This document shows positions 1-13,600 of a stretch of DNA of 64,000 nucleotides, in pieces; the stretch's first letter is position 1; every line of letters begins with the position of its first letter. Origin of the DNA: Anas platyrhynchos (lineage: Eukaryota > Chordata > Aves > Anseriformes > Anatidae); the NCBI RefSeq assembly GCF_047663525.1, contig NC_092601.1, positions 16,019,501 through 16,083,500 of the forward strand. The letters are read 5' to 3'. Below the pieces are notes generated by a model. It did not search any database. It saw only the letters and a list, made by a program, of their open reading frames with translations, and was not told where the DNA came from. The position numbers were made by a program, and so were the translations under genes.

Positions 1-3000
1 ATGCATGTGTAGGCCTTCACGCACGTATTGGCCTGCTACGGTCGTCTCGAGCTGTGGGGCAGCAGAGCAGATGCTCAGTCAATCTGTTTTACAGCTGGTG
101 GCATCTCGGGAAAGCCTCTGACCCAAGATACGACTGCAGAGGTTTCCTCTTGTGCTTCCTCTCTCCCCACCATGTGTTTTGGGTTTTGTTTGTTTGCTTT
201 TCCCCAAGTAGGGAATGACTTCGGGCCAGTGGGAGCTAATTGCAGCTTAATATGTTTCCAATAATAACACTTCTAGCGCTCTGGCTGGCATGAATAGGCT
301 GGTTAGGCCTCAGATCAGCTACAAATCATATGCTCAGGATGTAGACAAGTCAGAATAGTGTTTGCTTTTGTTCCCTCAGCTGATCAGTTCCATGAAGGCG
401 GCAGACGTTTTGGGGAAGGACTTGTCTATTTGGAGTGAGGATTGTCCTTCCCATAAATGCTGGTTTTCGCTTCCCACACCCCAAGGGCAGATCTCACTTC
501 AGTTTTCTTTCTGGTGTCTTGAGTAATGTTTTCATGTTTTCTTCCTTTTCTATTTATTTTTAAACAAATGAGGGAGTGCAGTGTCAAACATGGACTCAAA
601 CCAGCAAAAGTCAGTAAATTCAAAGTGAAGGGTGCAGCTGCATTGCCGGCATCTGCCATGGGGCCTTTGGTTCTCTTCTGCTTGCAAACAACATGCTGAG
701 GCTGACAGTTTGTCAGCCTTCACTTCCCATTCTTGTCCTTTCGTTAGTTTGCATGATAATCCAGCCCTCTAACAAATGCATCCCCATTTTAATTTTTCCC
801 TCTGTAGGAGGAATGCTACTCGCATTCAGCTGGTCCTTAACTCTCAGCTGCTTCTCCCCTCATAAACCACCTAATGTGTAATTAGGAGAAAGTTTTACAG
901 CACAGCCCTCCTCTTTCTCCGAGGGGGAAGGCTGGTGTTTAAGCCCAAATAACTGACAGCTTTCCATCTTTCTGGCTGCAGCACTACAGTCGTTTGTTAG
1001 CGGCTGGAGTTAGCAGAGCCAGGAGCCCTTGTAGCTTCCTGACAGTTTTATTTGGCCCCTGATTAATCGCTGGTGAAAACAGGCAGGCCTGTGGGTGCTG
1101 TGCCTGGGCTACACCTCACCAGGGCGGTGAGTTGCCTGCACAGGAGGATGTCCAGGGCACACTGGACTCATGGTAGGTTGGAGGTGGTTGTGACTTCTCT
1201 CATAATTTAGGTCTTCTCCCCATGCATTGTTAAGAGGCTGAGAGCCCACTGAAAGACAATGTGAAATACAGAAGGGTACAGATGTTACTGCTCACAAAGG
1301 CTTCTGCTCCAACACAAGTGCAATGCCAGCTGTGCTGTGTGGCACAGGACATGAACCAGGAGCTGACTGGGGCTGGCTGAGTCTTGTACCTCCTTGCAGG
1401 TGTCCAGCATTGCAAACTTGGCTTATCTTGATAGTTTCCTTGAGTTAATACTCAGCTGATATCCCAGCCATGGCATGCACATCCTTCCTCCCTAAACTGA
1501 GTGGAAAATGATGTGTACAGTATACTAATGATTTTCTACTGAACTTAAAGGCCAATCTTTGCTATCACAGGTGACCTTCTAATGAATTCTATCTCGGCTG
1601 AACTTCTAACATTTAGAGCAAACCTAGTTTTAAGGGATGGGGGAAGAGATGTGGTGAATGAATTCACAAGTCTTTGTTCAATATTTAATTACAGAGCTCA
1701 GTACTGAAATAAAATGTTTTTTTAGTTTGGATATATCTGACTGCAATCTCTGTCTACAAAGAGAGGCCTGAATATTCCAGATGGAGATGAGATAAACTGA
1801 AGCTCTGTAATTAAAAACCTTATTGGCCAGAGCTGGGGAAGCTGCAAACTACCGTGCGCATAACATTTGCTTGGTGTCAGCAATGGGGGAGTCATAAGGA
1901 TGTCCCCGTCTTTCCAGAGCATTGCTGAGTCCCAGTGAGGCAGGAATCCCCACGAAAAAAGCATCCACCAGCAGCCATCGTTGCCTCACACCATCATCAC
2001 AATAGCCAAGGGGACAGGGAGGTAGAAATGTCACACTAGCTTCTCAAGAGTAGTTTTACCAAGTTATTGCAAGCTTTACCAAGTGGTTAAATTTACGCTT
2101 CCTTGGTCTGTTTGATATTCTGCACTGTGCACCCTGATAGGTTTGAGAAAATGAGCAAGGAAGTGTGTGTGTGTACAGTTGTGTTTGTGACAATGAGCGT
2201 TGAACATTTCATTTCTACTGTTGCCTTTTCTTCCATCATTTAAGCGTCTTTCAATGCAAACAAATTGCTTTTCAGACAATTCACAATGGGCTCAAATTCT
2301 CTTATTGCTGTTTACAAATGTGTTTATGAAAGCTCAGGCAATTCTAGCAATTATGGCAATATTTTATAGTCTGAGATGCGTCTTCTTAGTATTGGTGGTT
2401 GCAACAATCCAACTTTGAAAATGCATCCCTCACTCCACCCTTTTCGGAGAAACCAAATCCCAAACTCCCTTTTTATTACATTGTAAGTTTACGCGGTAGA
2501 AATAATCTAGCCATCTATTGCCCTGTAAAAGGGAAGTCAATATTTTATCTCTTGTTTTATAGCCATTGTAATATCCAACTAATACATAACAATGGTACAT
2601 TATGATAACTTCATTATACTCTGATCATGCTGGTGAATAATGTATTGGTCTGAATTTTAAGCATGACAGAAAAATTACCTATTTTTATTGTTCTTCAGTA
2701 TTTCTCAATGTAGCTGGAACAATAACATTTCAGCTTGCTTTTTGCATCCACTGAGACTGCCAAAGCTCATGATCAGAAAAGATGTAGTTTGGGGGCTGTT
2801 AGTCGATGTGTGCGTTGCTAGACGTGCAGCACGTTACAAATTACAGAGCCAATATTTACTGGTGCCAAAGTTAAAATATTCACATGGAAATGCACCTGCA
2901 GTGTTAATCAAGCCATCTTTGCTTTTGTTCCCTGTTGCACAGAAGTAGGCGGAGGGCCAAATTTTGCTCTGTTACACCAGCACAGTTTCAGAATTGCTGC

Positions 3001-3403
3001 AGTGACTTCAATTAGTTTACACGCAGGTAAACGCAAAGCAAACGAGAACTGATTCTGGCCTTCCATTGTCACAGCAGCAGTAGTCGCTAAGGGTGGTGCT
3101 GCTGGCTCCAGCTTTATTGTTACCTTGATAACACCTCAAGCTACAGAAGTCATGCTGATGCTTGAGTCTCACAGTGCAGAGGGCTTTCTTTCAAAGCAGG
3201 CGGCTCCTGTGCTGCAATAGTATCTGTGCAGAGGTTATCACTGTACTTCTATTGCTGTGGGACATACAGAGAAAAATAGGCATTGCTTGAACAGCTTTGA
3301 TAACTAAAAGTAAAAGCCTGATCAGGTCAGATCCTTAAGAGCTGTGCTGGCTTAGGCTAGCTGAGAGTTTGGCACCTTGTGTAGACAGCCATTTTGTCAG
3401 TGG

Positions 3404-3437
<34 letters not shown>

Positions 3438-4442
3438 GCTGGGCACCGGTTGTTATAGAAAAGCAGTCTGTTTAGATTAATGTTTGATTCCTGCACTCAA
3501 AATTATTGACTGGCATCTTTAATTATAGTTGGTTTTGTTCTTACTGGTAACAGCATCCATCTTGTTGAAAGTCCTTTCCATTGAAGTCAAGTGAATATAA
3601 GATTACGCGTATGGATCAGGGACCGGAACGGTGCCTCGTCAGGATGCACATCAGGATAAATGTCAGTATGGCTGTTGAGAATCGAGATTACCCTACTGAA
3701 ACACTCTCATCAGTTATGCAGAAGGCATTGTGTTTCCAGCAACTTTTAGAGCTTTATAATACAAACAAAAACTCATTCCTGCTTAAAAATGCATGGCACA
3801 GAAGTGCAGTGCCTGCTGCCTCTCTCTGTGGGCTGTGCCATGCTGCAGTCCAGCCCATGCAAAAGGATGTCTCTATATTGATATTGTGAAGCAAGCAGCA
3901 CGCCAGTGGCACCAGTCCACCAGGCACCAGTTCATGCAAGGCCACAGTGCTTCCTGCCAAGACCCAAATCTGACATTAGTCTGCAAACCTAACCTATGCA
4001 CCGGGATAGTGAAGTCAGTTTTGCAATGGAAAAAGCAGACAAATCCTTTGCTGTTAGGACTCATTAAAATACCAGGTTGTTGTGGGCTTAGTTGCTCTGT
4101 CAAATAACAGGCATGCAGATGCAGCAACCATACCTGGTCAGGAGGGACCCAGATGGCTGGCAGCTGCTCTAGCCAGCTTAGGTCACCATGGGTGCTGCTG
4201 CAGATTTTAGCAGAGAACTCTTCCATCTGGGCTGTTGTAAGACCCCCGTCACGAGTAAATCCTTTTACAGATGGGGTCTTGCAGGGCAATCTGACATTTG
4301 TGTGTATCACTGAGCAGCCTTCAGGTAAGCATGTCCACTGCCTGCGGTTAAAGCACACAATTAATGACAATTATTTTCCACGAGCAGAAAGAAGTGCCAA
4401 GTCACACAGTTAATGCTGTTCCTCACCTTGCCGCTTTTCCAG
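1..4442. other. SDK1 intron (3' part), no exon recognised
   Basis: This is non-coding sequence upstream of the first recognisable SDK1 exon. It holds an A32 run at 3404-3435 and a short GT run near 2165. Open frames of 60-165 codons occur on both strands, including a 165-codon minus-strand frame at 3873-4370. None shows a recognisable domain or a splice-flanked Sidekick segment. It may contain the intron's regulatory elements, but none could be named. Confidence 0.7.
3404..3435 (+). repeat. A32 homopolymer
   Basis: Uninterrupted run of 32 A in an SDK1 intron. No retroposed body is recognisable upstream, so origin as a tail cannot be shown. Confidence 0.95.
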
Positions 4443-4607
4443 ATGAAGGACTGTGGGACATGTTTGTGAAGGACATCCCTCGCAGCGCTACCTCCTACAC
4501 AGTCAGCCTGGACAGACTCAAGCAGGGTGTGACCTATGAATTTCGGGTGGTGGCTGTCAATGAAATTGGCTATGGAGAACCAAGTGTTCCCTCTGTGGCA
4601 GTATCAG
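4443..4607 (+). CDS. SDK1: SDK1 exon: C-terminal half of last fibronectin III domain
   Basis: This 165-nt, phase 1-1 exon follows the acceptor ttttccag and precedes the donor gtaatc. It encodes [13 protein letters not shown] and then the typical FN3 F and G strands, with [20 protein letters not shown] followed by [10 protein letters not shown]. The tyrosine-x-phenylalanine-x-valine pattern and the G-x-G-x-P-S ending are FN3 hallmarks. The exon with the first half of this domain was not found in 1-4442, so it probably lies further upstream. Confidence 0.95.
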
Positions 4608-7600
4608 GTAATCAAGCTTTTTGTTACCTTTTCCAATGGAATTAGTGGGTGGAGGAGAAAAAATAATGAAGTTTCTGTTGTTACAATAAATCATCAAGAT
4701 CAGCTTGTTTTCACTTATTTTAAGACAAAAGCAGAGTGAATCAAGGCTTGTTATTACAGTATACTTTACTCACAAGGGGAAAAATAGTCATGTGCCATTT
4801 TTAAGCTTGACAAACTTCTCAGGAAGTTTTTGAGTGTTTACATATATGATTTCTTGCCTAAGACTAATTTATAAAGTCTACAGTGTGTTTGCTTTTTCTT
4901 CTTCCTCCTCTCCTAGTCTGTTGTTTTGTTTACTCTCCTTTCTTCTCTGTTCCCAAGGTTCTGTGATAAGCAATTTCTGTGTTATTTTGTATTTAGCTCT
5001 CAAGAATGTAGAATTATAGTTTCCCCAAATTATTCATGATATCCTCTGTGCTGGTAGTTCCAGCATATTGTGATACCTCCAGCCTCCATCACAACAGCTT
5101 GCTGGTGGTGCTCACGGACTCTTCCCACCCACCTGCTCTGTTGTGGTTATTCCTGGTAAACAGGGCTATGTGAGCATGTTTCCACAATCCCTTTGAACAA
5201 ACCAGCACTCTGATTTCTTGAAGGAGCTTCTACACCTTGAAAAGCAAATTCCACTCAGCTTGCTATGTTTGGACAGTTCAAGTTCGATGGCTTCTTGTGA
5301 AGTGGGAAGCTCGCCCTTGTAAAAGTTTTTCTCAGTTCTCCTCTTACCCTTGCAGAGAGGGTTGTGCTCCAGGTTGCTTTTGAGCAACAGGTCTCATCCT
5401 TGCTGTGTCAGCAAAGACAGACGAGGAATAAAAGAACCTGATAAAATGTCTTTGTGATTCAAAGTTCTGGAGAGTCCTGAGAACCTGGCAATGATCCAGT
5501 CTCTGGAGTGGCTTTTATCTCTGCTTCTCGAGTGAAAAGCATAAACACCACTCAGCGATTACCCAGCAGGCTGGAGTAGCAAATGCTGCTATCGCCATCA
5601 CGGCTGCATTTGTCCTTACACAATTAACCACTTAACCTGTGAGAGCTGTCTATGGATTTCAGTGTGAGTGCTACCCTTCCTTTTCTCCTTCAGGACAAGG
5701 GCATAGACAACCTACTTCAAACACCAAGAGTCAGTGCTTTTCCTATCTGTGGTTTCACAGAGGCTGTAACACAATGTAAAGGGTCAGTAATCATGTCAAT
5801 CTTTCCTTTCCTGGAAGACATTATTCCCCTGAAGCCAGGCATGCAGCTCCTTCTGATGCTTTTTATAAATAAACTGCTTGTTTGTATGTTCTCCGCTTGA
5901 ACAGAACTATTTAATTCACCTCCTTTTGATGCTTCAGTGTTCATCTCAAATTGCTGCATGAAAGTAAGAGGTTTCCATTGAGATTCGCAGTCATAAAAGT
6001 ATACAGTATTTTAGGCTGGCCACTTCAGCTAACACAGGGAGGTATAAATTGCACTGAATCTGCTCAGCCCAGCATGGCTTGTGCAGTTTGCCTTTAGGTC
6101 TTTGTTGGCCTGGACTGGCCTCCTAGCAAAGAAAGACAGTGGCTACTTTTCACTGTTACAGAACACCCAGTGATCTGGAACAAATTTAAGCCCACATCGT
6201 AAGGCTTACAACAGACATTTTTAGATCCAGGGTCCAGGACGATGTGGGGAAAAAGAGTGCCTGGATTCAGTGATAATGAGGATTTTGGTTGAAGCTGGTC
6301 TCCTGGCATCACCCACTCTTATGAGTGTTCTTCTACCTTACGGACTACAGGGAAATAATATACAACTGCTGATTTGTGCTACAGTGGCAGCACTTTTTCT
6401 CAGAGCTGAGGGATGCTGACAAAGAGAATATCACTGAAAAAAAATAATAGTACTTACTACTTCAAACCAGAGTGGCAAGATAACTCTAGAAAAAGGAAGT
6501 TAGTATCATTTTGTGCCTACAATTGAGGTCAAATGGAATGAAATGACTTGAGATAACACAAAATTCAGGGAACTGAATTAATGTCAATGTGCCGCATGTT
6601 GGGCTTGGCTTAAGTCACTGACAATACCATATAGAACAGGAGTCAATGTTGGAATTTGGGGTTTAAACTACGGAGGTACTGACTCGCATGTACCTTGTTC
6701 CCTGGCACTAGCTGTATTTTTCAAAGAGCCATTGAGCAGCATTTTGGCAAGGCAAGCCTCTTAAAAAGTGGAGTAGCCATGGGTCATGAAAAGTATATTA
6801 GTGGCTCCTTTGACCCAGGGAGTATTAAGCATACCACAGGAGCTGAGAAATACAGGTGTGCTGGGCTGTGGGAAGAAACCTTCTTACCTTCACTTGGTGA
6901 TAATCTTAGCTAGGGGATTCTGCAGCACTGCTCCAAGTCTGAGAGATGCTCGTGGAGAAGTTGGAGCTGTGGTATGGTCCTATATATCTAGAAGTGTCAG
7001 AAAGCCTTTCGAGGGTCTTATTTTCACGTGGACTAGGTTATTTCCTTTGAACACCTCTTTACTGAGTACTGTTATGGATGTCACTCACTGTGGGGAAGAA
7101 GGGGAAATTGTGAAGGAGTGTAAGGAGTTGCTGTTTGTCTTTTGCTCTTTCAGCACAAATAGAAGCCCCTTTCTATGAGGAGTGGTGGTTTCTGCTGGTG
7201 ATGGCTCTCTCAAGTCTGATCCTCATCCTGTTGGTGGTGTTTGCATTGGTCCTGCATGGCCAGAGCAAGAAGTACAAGAACTGCAGCACAGGTAAGACAT
7301 CGTCTCTGCACTGTACACATACTCTCAAGAGCTGCAGGAATTAGAAATGTCCTCCCTTTGAATCTGTGATTTCATCGGCATGGACTCTCTTTATAGGTAT
7401 TTTGTTTGGCAGAAGACATGGATATTTTTACTATCTAATTTGGTAGAAATGGCTTTTGCCCATAGCTTTACTGGGCAAAGAGTGCTGGATCTTATCAGGT
7501 TTTGGAAGTTAACCAGCCATGGGCTTGGACAGGACAGCATCTGGAAGTCCCAGGGACTGTAGCTAAAGCCAAGGAGTCTGGGTCAAATGTTTGGCAGAAG

Positions 7601-10600
7601 ACCACAAAAAATGAATAAGCTGAGCCTTTATTTAGCTTAGTTGTCATTCCCTGATAGATGGGGAGAAGAAGGGTTCTGCTTTTCCATGTCCATACCCAGT
7701 GCAAATATCCTATGCCTGTATGTGTAAGGACTACATCATAACTCTTATATTAAATAGGGTGCCCAGCATCTCACATTCATTCCCTAAGCCAAGCTAAAGT
7801 TATTGGGCTGGGACCAAGGAGCTGGAAGTCTTTGTTATTTGGACCTGTTAAACGTTAAGGCACCATGAGCATCTAGCTTAGAATTTTCCTTTACTTACAA
7901 TTTTTACCAGTCTCCTTTTTGAAAGGAAACAGGAACTACCTGCTCTGTAACTAGGAATGTTAAAAGAGTCCCCTTTCAAAGCACCTTGTTCTGGAGCACT
8001 GAATATTGTTCTGAACCTTTTCTTCTTCTTACATGGAAGGGTTGTTCCTGTGTGTTAATTCTCAGATAGCCTTCTCCACCTCCAGCAGGAAATTGCTCTG
8101 CTGCTAGAAGGTACCAAAAAGGCACATTAATGAGTAGGATCAGGTGGATGAGTCTTTGCACTACCCATTCTGAGGGATTAATGTAATGAAGGAGTCTTGA
8201 AAGAATCTTCCAGGCAATATTTAGCAATTCAGTCCCAAAGAGAAGATCTTTTCTTTCTTTATAATTCACTTCTAAAAAGCGTTAGAAAATCAGATTTTAG
8301 TCCCATGCGATATGAGATGAAAGAATACCACGGCATTTTACCAAGTTAATGCTATTACATATTTGTATGCATAGCTCATAGGAAATCGCTCATCTTCTTA
8401 GTTTTGCTCAGTGTTTGGGGGACAGACATGAAAAGACAGGTCTGACCTGTACTGTCAGATATCAGTGTTCACACTGAGTCTTAATGTAGCATTGAAATTG
8501 AAGTTGAGGATAAAGTACCTGTCTGCTGCAAAGTGGCAATGTGCAACCGGTCTTTCTCCCCAGGACACTAGCTGAGCTCACACCTTTGGGATTATAAAGA
8601 AGAGCATGGGAAAGAATAAGCTCTTGCTATATTTGATCACCAAAAAAAAAAAAAAAAAAAGTGTAGTTTGCCGTATTTTCCCTGTTCTGCCAGTCCTTTT
8701 CCCTGCCTTATGTTGTCTGGTGATGTCTCACACCTATGTCTTATGCTCATTACAGCTCTGACATCTTTTTCTTGTTTGCTGCCCACTGACCCTTTCTCTT
8801 TCTTTGCTGTCTTCTTGTCCTCCCATTTTTTTTATTTTTTTTTTATTTTTTTTTTTTGCATTTCCTAGTTTTACTTTCTCTTGCTTTCTTTCCATCAGCA
8901 TAAACGGGATTCTTGTCACCTGGATTAGGGCATCTTCAGTTGCTACCTGAATTACTCACCTGTATTCCATTCATAGACAAAAGACAAAAATAATCACGTG
9001 GAGCACTGTTCATCTGCATTATTTTAGATACCTCCAAATGAAACACATCCATCCTTGACTCCTTTCATTCCCTCTTTTGGCTCCTCCTGCCTTTTTGCAC
9101 TCCTGATATGCTCTTTTCTTTCAACTCGTACTCATCTGCCAGTAACAAAGGTAAAGAGATTTTCAAAAAGAATAATAATGGCATAAAACATAAAGAAGGG
9201 GAAGATAGCGACTCCTTACAGTTGTACTTGGGGGAAGAATACCCATGTTTCAGCTGAACTTTTCGTTGCCTGGCTCCAGGTAAAACCATCTCCAACGTGG
9301 AAGAGTCGGTCACCTTAGATAACGGAGGCTTCACTGCCCTGGAGCTCAACAGCAGACACCTAAACATCAAGAGCACTTTCTCAAAGAAAAATGGAACCAG
9401 GTAAGAAGCTTGGAACAACATGCTCCTGGAAATGGCTTTTCATCTAGGTTCAGGCAGCTGTTAAATAGGCAAAATGAGACTGTTGTCTGGAGGATCTAGG
9501 GAGGACTTTACTACCCGAGTCACTGCCCTAGGCTGAGGCTGGCTTCGAAGCATGATTTAATTTTCTTTTTAACTGTGTCATTTCAGAGAAAAAGCAGTAT
9601 CCTATACCCTCACCTACTATGTTTCCTAGGTCTCCACCTCGCCCAAGCCCGGGAGGGCTGCACTACTCTGATGAGGATATCTGCAACAAGTACAACGGAG
9701 CCGTGCTGACCGAGGGCTTGGGCCTGAATGAAAAGCCCTTAGAAGTATCAGAGTCAGAAGTAAGTGTTTGCCTTTGGCTTGCCAATTTTCCCCCCTTAAT
9801 CCTGGAAAGTCTTTGAAATGCCATTCCCATGCCTGCCTTATACCGTTGTCATTATTTGTCTGTCTTGGTGACTTTAAAATGTCCTATTCCTCGGGCTGTT
9901 CACATCACATTTTAAAATTAAAATGTCCCAAGAGGGAATCACAAACAGGACCCAGCCAGGGCAGATTCCAGATCTGTCCTTGGCAGATATTCAGAGTTTT
10001 CCAGTGTTACACAGAAAGGCAAACACAACCAGTCAGTCAGCGTGTGCTGACTCCTCTGGTAAGGAGCTGCACATCCCCTTCTGCGCATGGACTGTAACGA
10101 TGGAGTGTTTTTGGGCAAACAAGTACGTGCTGCAAAACAACCAGCTGGCTGCAGCTACTGCCTGGACACGCTCTGGATGGCTGCAGTGACTGAAGTATGG
10201 GATGTGCTTTGAAGTTTTCACAGTGCCTTTTTTAGACAGCTGCAGCAAACACTAAGCTTCGGAAGTGTGGTCTTCAGTGGTGATAACTGCTGCCTGTGCT
10301 ACAGGCACAGTGGGAGTAAGTGAAGAATGAGTAACCTGCCAGGGATAGCAATTGCTGTGAGAGCCCAGCATTCAGGTTTCGAAACACTCCAGTCCACAAC
10401 ATTAGGCTAGCACTAAAGGAGCCTTCTGCTCGGGTTGCTTTCAGACACTGTTCTCCAAGGAAGGTGGTTGTACGCCAGCATTATACCTTTGGCTGTGCCC
10501 TATCTCACGTCCCCTTTAAGAAGAAGTAAAGTGATTTTGGTCTGCAGAAGCCCAACAGTGGCCATGGGTGAATAGGCAGACTTCAAGGGACGTACAGAAA

Positions 10601-13600
10601 GGTAAATCTGTCTCTCAAATTGTGTGTTGTCAGCTGAGAGCCTGACGAATCTGAGCTGACAGCACAAGAAGCGAGCAGTGGGCCAAACCACTCCAACCCT
10701 GACCCTTCCAGCAAGAATAAATCAAGAGCAGCAAGTAGTGAAAGAAGATGACAGTTTTCATCTGTAGCTTTTCTGCACCTGCAGCTACAGCTGCTTTTCC
10801 TGGCTACCTAGCTCTCACCTCCTGTTAATTACCACGGACAGCCTGCTGCTTTGTGCTGCCCTATGGCCGACCCAGCGTGTCGGCAGCTTTCCTTGGTGTA
10901 GCTGGAGCTGCTGTCTGTGCGAGGCACAAGTGTTACCTCCAGATTAAACCCACAGTGCTTTGGTCATGTCACTGTAACAACCCAGCATTAAACCTGTCAT
11001 TAAAACAGTTCGCTGAGCATGATCATGAATTTAGCTCCAGCACCTTCTGACATTAATTTCAATGCCCCGTGTGGTATTTCCTGGTAATGCGCAGAAGTTG
11101 TCTTACAGGGTGTCATTACTGCCTTCTATATGCACTGTTTGTGCAACACAGAAGAAAGTGGGGTTTGTTTTGTTTTGTTTTCTCATGCTATTATTAATAT
11201 TATTTATTTACTGTGTATTGCTGTCAAGCCTGAAGGTCTCAGTTGAGATTCTTGTGTTTTCGTGAATCTGTGTGTGCATGTGAGTATGTGAACAAAATGT
11301 GCCTCCTGTTTTTCCTTGGGGCTTAGATATGCAGCCCTTCTGTATAATGTCTTTGATGCTTGCCTTTTTTTTTTTTTTTTGTGGGGAGTGCTTTTAGGCA
11401 TGAAATGTTAATAGGCTCCCAGTAGAGGTAGCAAGAGGAGATGCTGCCTTTTGATCAGCCTGAAAATGCTGTTTACGTTGGCTGGTATAGACAGGAGGTG
11501 AGGGTGGAGGGGGGCAGAGGTGGCTGTAGATGTTTGACCGCTCTGTTTTCAAATATTTGTGTACCTATTAGCTCTTCCTGTTTGTCTTTGCTGTTCTTTT
11601 GGTTTCTGTTCTCAAAGGATATCTTAACAGACAAGCTGTTTTCTGAGAGTTTCAGAATCTCCATCTCTTTTAGCAGGCGAGGGTGTTTCCTATTATATGA
11701 AAAGTTAAAGATATCTTTTTTTTATATAGGAGCTCCACACGTTTGGTTCTTTCCAGCAAAGGAGGGTGGGGTCCTGATGCTGTTTTCCTCTAATAGGTCT
11801 TTGTGTGGAGCTCAAATTTCACTTAATACAATGCACATAAGGGCAGGCAAGGACAAAAACTGTGCTTTTGCTTTCAACCCACGTGTCATCTTGTTGCTTC
11901 TCAGTTTTACCCCTATTGCCTGAGGTGTCAAGATTTTACATGGAAAAGAAGGGAGCTCGCTGGCTTCAAGTCTCGTGGGGTTTACTGAACATGAAGAAGA
12001 AGTTTGTGAGAAACTCTCAGGCTGACTGACTGCATTTACAACACAGCTGCCTGGGAGCCTTCCTCTGAGCTCCCTCCTGAAGAGGAGAACAAGGGAGAAA
12101 TGACGAGAAAATGTAGCAGACCAAGCAGTACTCTAAAATTCATAAATCAAGTGGTTAACTTACTCCATGTCACGAAAGCCAAGCACCAGTACTGTTAATG
12201 AGGTTAAAGTAGTTTAATTGGCAGGTATGGAGCAAGAGAGTGCTAAAAGTGTAATTTCTAAATGATTAATAATAATAGGCTTTTAGATAATGAGTCAAGT
12301 GGACAAAGCTCTGGACAGACAATCTGAAGAAATTTGGTGTTCACCACGTGCAGAAACTTGATGATATATCTGCAGTGTCATCCAGCCATGGAAGAGCAGT
12401 TTTACTGAGGGGTAGGGAAGGGTGTTGTATGTTTGCTTGCTCTCATGCATCTTTTTGGTCTCAAAAAACTGTTTTCAGGAGATAACGTTCTCACAGATTG
12501 CACCCAGTATCAGTCAGTGCTGACTGCTGGCAATGCTCTGGTCTTCCAGGCTGCTCGCTACAGTCTAGATTTTCCCTTTCTCATATTATAAGTTCCCACT
12601 TAACATTTGTTAGGGAATATGATTTAACTCATTTCCAATAAAGTTCTCAAGTGATTTTGACAAGTTGGGCACCATGTGGAAGTCAGCTGCAGATGACACA
12701 TTCAATGAGCAAAGGGCTGCCATGTCCAGAGAAATCTGTTTGCCCTTCTAGGTCACCTCATCTCTTACAGCATATGCACTTCATGTCAACCAAGAGAAGC
12801 TGCTGCCATCTACGTTTTTAGAAATAATCTCCAAAAGCTGCTTCTCCCGTAACTTAACATAAATATATACTTACATAATTGGAACTATTTTCAAATTTCC
12901 CATGGACTAAGCTAGCCGGCACTGGTGGCTGTTCTGCCTCCGAACAGCATTTGTGCATTCCATGCTATCAATAAAATACGTAAATAGCCTCTCATTTTCT
13001 GTATTTATTGTTGCATAGGCATCCACGCACCCCTGGTTGACAGTCGGTAATGTCACAGTACACCCAATCGCGCTCCAGCCTATGGAGGTTTCCAAGGTAA
13101 CAAAGCCACAGCCGCACTGAAGGGCGACGCAGAGCGGGGAAAATGGAAAAACAAAGCAAAAAGCCCTGCAGCATTTCTGTTTACTCAATAGTTTAAAAAA
13201 CACTAGAAAGTAATCCCCTAGTATAAGCTGTCTGTATTGTCATGCAGAACGTTTATCTTTCTAGAGCTTGATTTTCATCAGGGCAGAGGGGGATGTAGGA
13301 CTGTAATTTGGAGAATTCCTTGCTGCTCAGGGCAGTTATTAGTACCTTGTTCGAAGTAGACCTTAGAATATACTTTGGAAACATGGACAGAATAATCAGT
13401 TCCTGCCTATTTTGAAGGAAATGTAAAGAAAAAACAATGTATCAAGACTAATGAGTAGGTTATCCTTTCCAGCATCAACACAAACAAAGGTGAAAGGCTG
13501 AAGTTAGATGATGCTTGTGCAGGTACACAAGTTTCATGCAAGTCCCTTCTGAAAGGCACTGGCCTTATTTACACTAAATTAGTATTCTCTTTCAGTAGGG

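Noticed and set aside
3873-4370. 165-codon minus-strand open frame within an SDK1 intron
   Set aside because: It carries no domain I recognise; opposite-strand frames overlap it. A retroposon remnant was considered but no diagnostic motif was seen.
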